5,558 nucleotides of DNA, from the NCBI GenBank assembly GCA_045636205.1, contig JAZTXE010000032.1, positions 1-5,558 of the forward strand, read 5' to 3'. Positions 1 to 5,099 of the stretch are shown here, piece after piece (positions within the stretch are counted from its first letter, which is position 1; every line of letters starts with the position of its first letter). A model generated the notes under the pieces. The model made no database searches. It saw only the letters and a program-made list of their open reading frames with translations, and was not told the origin of the DNA. This stretch comes from JAZRUF01 sp045636205 (lineage in GTDB: Bacteria; Bacillota; Clostridia; Oscillospirales; JAAYXM01). Both the position numbers and the translations under genes were made by a program.

Positions 1-1488
1 ATGCTGCCGGTCGGCGCATCTGCAGCAGCTGATAGTGTGAGTGTTGATTTCACCAAAATAGCAGGTGGAGGATATGCAGATAATGATTATTACACCTTAT
101 CTGTTAATCAACCTGGTGCAATCACTTTAGATGCCAAAACCACAAATAATTTCCGTCAAATAACTGCTCGTGCCGGAGATTGGTTTGCATATAACCTTGG
201 CACACTCGAAGAAGGTTATTGGGAAGGAACTATTACGAGTCTGCCTTACAATGGCGGATGTTCATTTGAGTTTTTTGTTGTTCCTAAAGGAACCAAAGAA
301 CAGATTGCAAGTTCGCTTTTAACATCGAAACCTGTTGCAACTGTGAATGGGTTTATGAATGTATATGTACAGAATGCTGTAGCGTTTGATGGATTGGTTG
401 ATGCATATATTCAAGAAGATGGTGAATATATGCTTGTCGGCAGATATGCAACTGGAAATCCTCAAAGCGGTAGTACATATGCGTTTTTGCTTAAAAATTT
501 AAACATGAAGAGAATTGGTGGCGCGGCTGATTTTTCAAATAAGGCAAGCATTGATTTTACGGATTCAACTTTAGTTAGTGGAAATAACTATCTTTTATTC
601 GGCAGAAAGGAAAATAGTGCCATAGTTAGCAACAAAGATAGTAACGTTAATGACGGTGTTGATATGCGCCATGTGAATCTTCAGCTTAAGCAAGGACGAG
701 GATACTTTTTTGCGTTTGATGCAGGTTATATTAAAGAGGGCGACTATATAGGAACACTTAACTATGTGAAAGCAGCGTCAGGCGGATTGTTTGATGTTTA
801 TTTAGTAAAGACAAACAGTGTAATTACTGCAAATGGTACTTGCAAAGGTGATGTTACAAACGATATAGTGTATAGCACATATAACGCGAATAATGCATGG
901 GAAGATAATGATGTATATTACATAGGTAATGTAGATAACGGAGTTGTAGATTTTTATAAAGAGGGTAGCTCGTCTTACTGGGAAAACTTTGATTTCGAAG
1001 TTAAAAACCTTAGCGCAGGAAAATATTACTTGGTTGTAGGACCGCATACCAATGATAATTCGAATGCGGCTAAATATGCTTACCTCCAGGGATTTAATAT
1101 GGCTCCGGCAGATCACAGTGCAACTGCAAAGACCGAGGCTGAGGAAGATGGTAAGGCTCTCTTCGGCGATAACTACGCATACATCCGCAAGGACGGTGCT
1201 AACTGGGTTGTAAACTTCTTCGGCGGTATCAAGGAAACCGAGGGATACAGCGAGGTCGGATTTGAAGTTAACGGCGTGGAATATGGCAATAATAAGGTTT
1301 ACAGCAAATTAAATGTTGGCGGTCAGGATATTGACAATGCAGATTTCGGCGCAGGTGTTGCGTACATATTCAGTGAAGAGATTACACTCCCTGAAGCTCC
1401 CGACGAAATTGAATTCAGAGCATATGCAATAGCTGCAGACGGTAAGACCAGAGTTTACGGAAATACCTACACCGCGGTTATAGAATAG
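1..1488 (+). CDS. Secreted tandem-domain protein of unknown function (5' end missing)
   Basis: The frame is open from base 1 to a TAG at 1486-1488, giving 495 visible residues. The first residues (LPVGASAAADS) look like the end of a signal peptide with an A-x-A cleavage site. There is no charged n-region or hydrophobic core, so the true start lies upstream of the window. The mature part has two diverged copies of one domain, about residues 14-172 and 183-370. Both open with S-[VI]-D-F-T and close with YAFLLKNLNM or YAYLQGFNM. Both also share aromatic-glycine strands (AGDWFAYNLG / GRGYFFAFDAG, then EEGYWEGTI / KEGDYIGTL). A third, unrelated module follows at about 376-495 and ends in a beta-rich EFRAYAIAADGKTRVYGNTY segment. 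The composition suggests all-beta extracellular domains, possibly carbohydrate- or surface-binding. I recognise no catalytic motif, dockerin or LPXTG anchor. It shares a transcript with the small gene after it. Function is unknown; export is a confident inference. Confidence 0.85.
   Translation: MLPVGASAAADSVSVDFTKIAGGGYADNDYYTLSVNQPGAITLDAKTTNNFRQITARAGDWFAYNLGTLEEGYWEGTITSLPYNGGCSFEFFVVPKGTKEQIASSLLTSKPVATVNGFMNVYVQNAVAFDGLVDAYIQEDGEYMLVGRYATGNPQSGSTYAFLLKNLNMKRIGGAADFSNKASIDFTDSTLVSGNNYLLFGRKENSAIVSNKDSNVNDGVDMRHVNLQLKQGRGYFFAFDAGYIKEGDYIGTLNYVKAASGGLFDVYLVKTNSVITANGTCKGDVTNDIVYSTYNANNAWEDNDVYYIGNVDNGVVDFYKEGSSSYWENFDFEVKNLSAGKYYLVVGPHTNDNSNAAKYAYLQGFNMAPADHSATAKTEAEEDGKALFGDNYAYIRKDGANWVVNFFGGIKETEGYSEVGFEVNGVEYGNNKVYSKLNVGGQDIDNADFGAGVAYIFSEEITLPEAPDEIEFRAYAIAADGKTRVYGNTYTAVIE
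40..1110 (+). repeat. Two diverged tandem copies of one protein domain
   Basis: This is a protein-level repeat inside the secreted protein. Copy 1 covers residues ~14-169 (nt 40-507) and copy 2 residues ~183-370 (nt 547-1110). Matching landmarks in the same order are SVDFT / SIDFT, GDWFAYNLGTLEEGYWEGTI / GYFFAFDAGYIKEGDYIGTL, GEYMLVG / GKYYLVVG, and YAFLLKNLNM / YAYLQGFNM. The DNA copies have diverged too far to look alike by eye, so this is an old internal duplication and not a recent DNA repeat. Copy 2 is longer because of an insertion in its middle (around residues 280-330). The exact boundaries are approximate. Confidence 0.75.
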
Positions 1489-1492
1489 GAGG
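1487..1492 (+). promoter_or_regulatory. Shine-Dalgarno overlapping the upstream stop codon
   Basis: AGGAGG begins on the last two bases of the TAG stop of the secreted-protein gene and sits 9 nt before the ATG at 1502. The overlap indicates that the 55-residue protein is translated from the same mRNA, probably by coupled re-initiation. It also fixes the start of that small gene. Confidence 0.85.
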
Positions 1493-1501
1493 CGGAAAAA
1501 C

Positions 1502-1669
1502 ATGAAAAAGTATATTGTACCCGAGCTTGAAATTTCAAAGTTTGCAGCAGAAGATATTATGACAGGTTCATCTGTTCTTCCGGAACTCGAAATCGGCGGT
1601 ACTGCTATTCAGTTCGGTGGCGACGGTAATTATTCTTCTAATGACCTTAAATGGGCAAATGACTTTTAA
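1502..1669 (+). CDS. Small 55-residue protein with MKKY-PELEI leader-like N-terminus
   Basis: ATG 1502 to TAA 1667-1669 gives 55 residues, preceded by a perfect AGGAGG at 9 nt. The protein opens MKKYIVPELEISKFAAEDIM and continues with a Gly/Ser/Asn-rich, polar tail ending in WANDF. There is no signal peptide, membrane segment or cysteine. A short internal echo is visible: VPELEIS at residues 6-12 and LPELEIG at 26-32. From general knowledge, short proteins opening MKK(T)Y..PE(L/M)E(I/V)..F..ED(I/V) are common as hypotheticals in clostridial genomes. The Y-x-x-P-x-L spacing also resembles the leader motif recognised by RRE domains in lasso-peptide and some other RiPP systems. No modification enzyme is visible here, so a peptide-precursor role is only a possibility. 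Tight coupling to the secreted protein suggests a linked role. The gene is well supported; the function is unknown. Confidence 0.8.
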   Translation: MKKYIVPELEISKFAAEDIMTGSSVLPELEIGGTAIQFGGDGNYSSNDLKWANDF

Positions 1670-1689
1670 ATTATTAGTGTAAATGACAA

Positions 1690-1715
1690 AAGGCTTCTCC
1701 TCAAGGAGAAGCCTT
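1690..1715 (+). terminator. Perfect 11-bp hairpin between two operons (weak or no U-tract)
   Basis: AAGGCTTCTCC (1690-1700) pairs perfectly with GGAGAAGCCTT (1705-1715) around a TCAA loop. It lies 20 nt after the stop of the 55-residue protein and 36 nt before the start of the lipoprotein gene. On the + strand the hairpin is followed by AGGCAAAAC, not a T-run, so classic intrinsic termination is doubtful. On the - strand it is followed by TTTTGTCATTT, but no - strand gene ends here. It may separate the two units by Rho-linked termination or pausing, protect the 3' end of the upstream mRNA, or act as a leader structure for the next gene. Confidence 0.5.
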
Positions 1716-1737
1716 AGGCAAAACAAAAAGAATTCAG

Positions 1738-1743
1738 AAGGAG
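1738..1743 (+). promoter_or_regulatory. Shine-Dalgarno deciding the lipoprotein start
   Basis: AAGGAG lies 8 nt before the ATG at 1752 but only 2 nt before the ATG at 1746. A further in-frame ATG at 1683 lies upstream of the hairpin, has no ribosome binding site, and would put an implausible basic extension before the signal peptide. The start at 1752 is therefore preferred. Confidence 0.75.
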
Positions 1744-1751
1744 AAATGAAG

Positions 1752-3299
1752 ATGAAAAAGATGTTTAAACGCGCGATAGCTCTTTTGTCGGCGGCGTCAC
1801 TTATGTTGTCTATCGCCGCATGCGCGCCTAACGGCAACACGGGCGGCACGGTTTCCGAGGACGGCAAGAGCAAGCTTTCAGCGATTGTCGGCTCGCACGT
1901 TAGTTGGCCGTATAATGAAAACTGGGTAATCTGGGATTATATTGAAGAGGCTGCAAATGTTGATTTGGAGCTTACTGCTATCCCAGGTTCAGATTTGTCG
2001 ACAAAGCTTCCGCTCATGATGGCGTCACCGGAGAAATTTCCGGATATGATGCACACATGGATGAAGGAAACTGTTGATGACTATGCACTCTCAGGCGCAT
2101 ACATGTGCTTTGAGGATTACTTGGATATTATGCCGAACTACAGCAAGTTCCTTGAGAGTCTTGATGAGACTGAGTACAAGGAGCTTACTGCTCAGCACAC
2201 CAGCGGCGACGGAAAGATGTACAGCGCGATTGCAACCGGAAGAACCGGCGCATCGGGTTATACATGGATGTACCGCAAGGATGTTTTTGACAAGCACGGG
2301 TTACAGGTTCCGACGACTGCCGAGGAGCTTTACCAGGTGGCAAAGAAGCTCAAGGAGCTTTATCCGGACTCATATCCGCTCTGCTTCCGCGACGGATTGG
2401 GCAAGCTGATTGTATGGGGTCCGGCATGGCAGGATGACTTCACCTTCCGCGTATATTACGATTACGCAAAGGGCGAGTGGAAGTACGGCGCACGTGAGCC
2501 GGTCGCACGTGAAATGGTAGAATATTTCTTGAAGCTTAAAAATGAGGGGCTTGTACCGCCCGACTATATCACGATGCCGACAAAGTCATGGGAAGAGCTT
2601 ATGACTACCGACTGTGGATTTATCACGATGGACTATCTTGTAAGAATTGATTTCTTCAACAATGCAAGCCGTGTAGAAAATCCTGAATACACGATGGCAC
2701 TTATGGCACCGCCGGTGCCCGCAACCGAGGGCGGCGAGGCGCGCGTTATGAAGAGTAACATTGACCTTTCAGGATACTGCGTATTCAACACCGGCGATAA
2801 TGCTCGCACCGAGAACGCATTTAAGTTTATTGACTGGATGTACTCTGATGAGGCATATGATTTGCTCAGCTGGGGTAAAGAGGGCGAGACTTACACTGTA
2901 GATGATTCCGGAGCACGCAAGTTCATTCTGACAGGTGATGAGACACCGCAGATGAAGTTTGGTATCGGAACCTACGGCACGTATCAGAAGGCAGACCCGG
3001 CAGCTAACGAGGAGTCTTACTCCGCCGAGCAGGTTGCGGCATTCCGCGAGGTTGAGAAGTACCATGAGGAATTTGTTAATCCGGAAAGTTGGATCACATT
3101 CAGTGAGGAAGAGGCAGATGCACTGGCGGCTGTGCGTGAGGATGTCAACTCATATGCAGAGGAGGGCCTGAGCATGTTCATGCTCGGTCAGCGCCCGATT
3201 AGTGAGTGGGATAGCTTCGTAGCAGGACTTAACGAAATGGGCGTGGACACCATGCTCGAAATATACAAGACGGCATTTGACAGAGCGACAAAGAATTGA
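1752..3299 (+). CDS. Extracellular solute-binding lipoprotein (ABC sugar type, LplA/YtcQ-like)
   Basis: From ATG 1752 the protein has 515 residues, normal for the large LplA/YtcQ-like branch of family 1 solute-binding proteins. Residues 1-24 form a lipoprotein signal: MKKMFKR, a hydrophobic stretch, then the lipobox S-I-A-A-C with the lipid-bearing Cys at 24. A Gly/Ser/Thr-rich linker follows. The mature domain begins near residue 42 with SAIVGSHVSWPYNENW. Family landmarks include LPLMMASPEKFPDMM (the early lobe-1 region), PTTAEELYQVAKKLKELYPDSYPL, the late NAFKFIDWMYSDEAYDLLSWGKEGE segment, and the C-terminal EWDSFVAGLNEMGVDTMLEIYKTAFDRA, which is typical of this group. Such proteins sit on the outer face of the membrane and deliver oligosaccharides to an LplB/YtcP-type permease pair. 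No permease gene follows; a DUF559-like ORF does, 8 nt downstream. The ligand cannot be read from the sequence. Family assignment is confident. Confidence 0.93.
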   Translation: MKKMFKRAIALLSAASLMLSIAACAPNGNTGGTVSEDGKSKLSAIVGSHVSWPYNENWVIWDYIEEAANVDLELTAIPGSDLSTKLPLMMASPEKFPDMMHTWMKETVDDYALSGAYMCFEDYLDIMPNYSKFLESLDETEYKELTAQHTSGDGKMYSAIATGRTGASGYTWMYRKDVFDKHGLQVPTTAEELYQVAKKLKELYPDSYPLCFRDGLGKLIVWGPAWQDDFTFRVYYDYAKGEWKYGAREPVAREMVEYFLKLKNEGLVPPDYITMPTKSWEELMTTDCGFITMDYLVRIDFFNNASRVENPEYTMALMAPPVPATEGGEARVMKSNIDLSGYCVFNTGDNARTENAFKFIDWMYSDEAYDLLSWGKEGETYTVDDSGARKFILTGDETPQMKFGIGTYGTYQKADPAANEESYSAEQVAAFREVEKYHEEFVNPESWITFSEEEADALAAVREDVNSYAEEGLSMFMLGQRPISEWDSFVAGLNEMGVDTMLEIYKTAFDRATKN

Positions 3300-3302
3300 G
3301 GT
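3298..3302 (+). promoter_or_regulatory. Shine-Dalgarno overlapping the lipoprotein stop
   Basis: GAGGT starts inside the TGA stop of the lipoprotein gene (3297-3299) and lies 5 nt before the ATG at 3308. It supports the 97-residue ORF as a real, translationally coupled gene, and favours ATG 3308 over the in-frame ATG at 3320. Confidence 0.6.
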
Positions 3303-3307
3303 AATCA

Positions 3308-3601
3308 ATGGTAGACTGTATGGCTAAAGCCAAGGCAGTATGCTCTTTGTGGTTTGAATTTCTGTCAAGTTATCCGATTGGATTTGAAGTTAAGAAGCCG
3401 ATGTGTGGGCAGGTTGCGGATTTTTATTCGGAAACGGCGAGGCTTGCGATTTTCGTAGATTCGCCGAAATTGACTGAGTCGGACGAAAAAGAACCTGTGA
3501 GAAAACTGTACTTTACAAGCAAACAAATTAAAAGGGAAATGCCTCTGGTATGTACGGTTATAGATGCCTACGCAAAAAACGAGCTGCTTACGGCGATGTA
3601 A
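3308..3601 (+). CDS. DUF559-like protein with degenerate nuclease core
   Basis: This 97-residue protein starts 8 nt after the lipoprotein stop, has its own GAGGT site and ends just before a strong terminator, so it is the last gene of that transcript. Residues 14-51 follow the pattern of DUF559 proteins (restriction-endonuclease-like fold related to Vsr): L-W-x-x-F-L-S-S-Y-P-I-x-F, then a basic KKP stretch, then VADFYSETARLAIFVDS. In typical members, as I recall them, the last part reads [IV]-[VA]-D-F-Y-C-x-x-A-[KR]-L-V-I-E-[IL]-D-G followed by Q-H. Here the first Asp (D38) and the later Asp (D51) are kept, but the catalytic Glu of the E-x-D position is Phe49 and the G/Q-H that follows is lost. 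The C-terminal half is not recognisable to me. It is probably an inactive, repurposed or decaying relative. The fold assignment comes from motif memory and is moderate. Confidence 0.65.
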   Translation: MVDCMAKAKAVCSLWFEFLSSYPIGFEVKKPMCGQVADFYSETARLAIFVDSPKLTESDEKEPVRKLYFTSKQIKREMPLVCTVIDAYAKNELLTAM

Positions 3602-3607
3602 AAAAAT

Positions 3608-3645
3608 AAAAGATCGCGGGCACATAATAGTGTCCGCGGTCTTTT
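3608..3645 (+). terminator. Intrinsic terminator after the lipoprotein/DUF559-like unit
   Basis: GATCGCGGGCAC (3612-3623) pairs with GTGTCCGCGGTC (3630-3641) over 12 bp with two G-U wobbles, around the loop ATAATA. It is flanked by AAAA (3608-3611) and TTTT (3642-3645), which extend the stem and provide a short U-tract on either strand. It starts 7 nt after the TAA of the DUF559-like ORF. Confidence 0.88.
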
Positions 3646-3672
3646 GCGTGGCGCAGAAGCAAAATGTTTGTT

Positions 3673-3701
3673 TTGCACTTAGGCATAATATATGATATAA
3701 T
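3673..3701 (+). promoter_or_regulatory. Sigma-A type promoter for the transporter gene
   Basis: TTGCAC (3673-3678) and TATAAT (3696-3701) are separated by exactly 17 nt: a 4-of-6 match to TTGACA and a perfect -10. It sits just after the preceding terminator and about 47 nt before the transporter ATG, so the transporter is transcribed separately from the lipoprotein. An expected start point would be near 3708, giving a leader of about 40 nt. No riboswitch-sized structure fits in the leader. Confidence 0.8.
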
Positions 3702-3712
3702 ATGATATATTA
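3686..3712 (+). promoter_or_regulatory. AT-rich palindrome / direct repeat over the -10: possible operator
   Basis: A 27-nt imperfect palindrome centred on base 3699 has arms TAATATAT (3686-3693) and ATATATTA (3705-3712) and inner ATAT blocks on each side. It is broken only by G at 3694, G at 3704 and the centre base. The same stretch contains a 10-nt-spaced direct repeat of TATGATAT (3691-3698 and 3701-3708). It covers the -10 element and likely start site, where a repressor could block transcription. AT-only sequence forms such patterns easily, so an operator role is tentative. Confidence 0.35.
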
Positions 3713-3737
3713 CGCGATAAAATGACAAAATATGCAC

Positions 3738-3742
3738 GGAGG
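3738..3742 (+). promoter_or_regulatory. Shine-Dalgarno deciding the transporter start
   Basis: GGAGG (within GGAGGAAGG) lies 6 nt before ATG 3749. The earlier in-frame ATG at 3722 has no purine-rich site ahead of it and lies close to the expected transcription start, so 3749 is chosen. Confidence 0.8.
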
Positions 3743-3748
3743 AAGGAT

Positions 3749-5053
3749 ATGGACTGCAAACAAAAGAGTACATATGGTTATTCAAAAGAGGATTATCAAA
3801 AGTTTAAAAAATACGGATGGCTGATGCTTTTAAGCTTTGGTCTTACGTATCTGTTTTTTTATAACGGACGGCAGAATATAAACTTAGTCATGACGCAGAT
3901 GGCAGAGGGACTTGGTTCGTCTACTGCGGCGCTTGGTGTGGTTTCGTCCGCACTGTTCTGGTGCTATGCATTCGGTCAGCTTATAAACGGTCGGTTGGGT
4001 GCGTTTTTTGGATATAAGCGCTTTATGATGTTCGGCATCATTGCATCGGCCGTTATAAACGTTATCATCTCTTTTCAAACCTCGATACCGGTTATTGCGG
4101 TTCTTTGGGGTCTTAACGGATTTTTTCAGTCCACCGTCTGGGCGAACGGACTTGGTGTGTTGAACAAGTGGTGGCCGAAGGATAAGCGCGGGTTTGCTTC
4201 AGGGTTGACTACCGCGTTTTCAGGACTTGCGCAGGTGGTTACGTATCTGACGATACTCGTGTGCATGGATTGGAATCCCGAGTGGGGATGGCGCGCGGCT
4301 TTTCGCTATCCGATGGTTCCGATGGTGTTGATGCTCATAGCATTTGCGTTTTTCTTCAAGGAAAAACCTGAAGATGTAGGTCTTGAAGCGTTTGATGAGC
4401 CGGACAGTGCAGCTGCGCAGCGCGATGCACAGCTTGCATCCGAAATTGAGGAAAAAGGATTTCTTTATCCGTACAAGGTTTTGTTCAGTGAGCCGAAGGT
4501 GTTGGTGTTTTGTCTTATTTCCGCTATTGCGGGTATCGGTCGGTATGGACTTCTTACTTGGATTCCGACGTATTTCACAGAGCAACTCGGACTGTCGATA
4601 AAAGACGGTATTTTCAGCTCAATTCTGCTTCCTGTGGGTCAAGCGTGCGCGATGTTTGTGTTCCCGCTGATTACCGATAAGGTTTTTAAGGGAAAACGCG
4701 AGCCAATGCTCATTTTAGCGGCGGTTATTACATTTGCCGGAATGCTTATATTCCCGTTTATAAGAAGTCAATTACCTGCATCAATTATGCTATTCGTTTT
4801 AGGTGTGTTTGCGATGGTTACAGGTGTTATCTGGGCCATTGCGGGCGATATGGGTGGTCGCGCATTTTCGTCTACAATAGTCGGTGTACTTGACTGGGCG
4901 GTGTACATGGGAGCTGCAATTCAAGCGGTCGTGTTCGGCTTTGTCAAAGATACGTTCGGATGGCCGGCAATTTTTATAACAATCGGATGCTTGTACATTA
5001 TTTTGCTCGTGCTTACGTTTATTGCACGAAAGATGAAAACAAAGCGTATTTAA
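3749..5053 (+). CDS. MFS transporter, organophosphate:phosphate antiporter (GlpT/UhpT) family
   Basis: The protein has 434 residues, close to E. coli GlpT (about 450), with 12 hydrophobic segments split by a hydrophilic central loop at about 204-242. Family landmarks match remembered GlpT in order: YNGRQN with Arg41 at the place of GlpT Arg45; the loop KWWPKDKRG (GlpT HWWSQKERG); KPEDVGL (TPQSCGL); GRYGLLTWIPTYF with Arg265 at GlpT Arg269; TDKVFKGKRE (SDKVFRGNRG); and GFVKDTFGWP near the C-terminus. The two arginines bind phosphate in GlpT, so a phosphorylated substrate exchanged for inorganic phosphate is likely. The position of GlpT His165 falls at Phe157/Ser158, so the substrate may not be glycerol-3-phosphate; regulatory UhpC-like members also exist. 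It has its own promoter, ends in a bidirectional terminator, and faces an AraC regulator. Family is confident; substrate is unknown. Confidence 0.92.
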   Translation: MDCKQKSTYGYSKEDYQKFKKYGWLMLLSFGLTYLFFYNGRQNINLVMTQMAEGLGSSTAALGVVSSALFWCYAFGQLINGRLGAFFGYKRFMMFGIIASAVINVIISFQTSIPVIAVLWGLNGFFQSTVWANGLGVLNKWWPKDKRGFASGLTTAFSGLAQVVTYLTILVCMDWNPEWGWRAAFRYPMVPMVLMLIAFAFFFKEKPEDVGLEAFDEPDSAAAQRDAQLASEIEEKGFLYPYKVLFSEPKVLVFCLISAIAGIGRYGLLTWIPTYFTEQLGLSIKDGIFSSILLPVGQACAMFVFPLITDKVFKGKREPMLILAAVITFAGMLIFPFIRSQLPASIMLFVLGVFAMVTGVIWAIAGDMGGRAFSSTIVGVLDWAVYMGAAIQAVVFGFVKDTFGWPAIFITIGCLYIILLVLTFIARKMKTKRI

Positions 5054-5064
5054 GAAAATAATTA

Positions 5065-5092
5065 AAAAGGACCTGCTCAAGCAGGTCCTTTT
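5065..5092. terminator. Bidirectional terminator between convergent genes
   Basis: AAAAGGACCTGC (5065-5076) pairs perfectly with GCAGGTCCTTTT (5081-5092) around a TCAA loop. On the + strand it ends the transporter message 11 nt after its stop, with a TTTT tract. On the - strand it follows the AraC-type gene by 7 nt, with the better tract TTTTTAATTATTTT. It serves both converging transcripts. Confidence 0.92.
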
Positions 5093-5099
5093 ACTATGT

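Noticed and set aside
1..3. ATG at base 1 as the true start of the secreted protein
   Set aside because: The visible N-terminus is only the tail of a signal peptide, without a positive n-region or hydrophobic core.
802..1116. - strand frame inside the secreted-protein gene
   Set aside because: Ile/Tyr/Cys-rich shadow of the AT-rich coding strand, without its own ribosome binding site or neighbouring promoter.
1502..1669. A full RiPP biosynthetic cluster
   Set aside because: No RRE, cyclase, radical SAM, protease or export gene is present in the window; only the leader resemblance exists.
1600..1738. A promoter for the lipoprotein gene
   Set aside because: I looked for TTGACA/TATAAT-like pairs with 16-18 nt spacing and found none convincing; TAAATT and TAAATG near 1667-1685 have no matching -35.
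1683..1751. Upstream in-frame ATGs (1683, 1746) as starts of the lipoprotein
   Set aside because: 1683 lies ahead of the hairpin with no ribosome binding site and would bury the signal peptide behind a basic extension; 1746 is only 2 nt from AAGGAG. 1752 has proper spacing and a standard lipoprotein signal.
2074..3171. Alternate-frame ORFs inside the lipoprotein gene, both strands
   Set aside because: Their compositions are typical of out-of-frame translation and the main frame matches a known family from end to end.
3722..3748. ATG 3722 as the transporter start
   Set aside because: No Shine-Dalgarno precedes it and it is very close to the expected transcription start; GGAGG sits correctly before ATG 3749.
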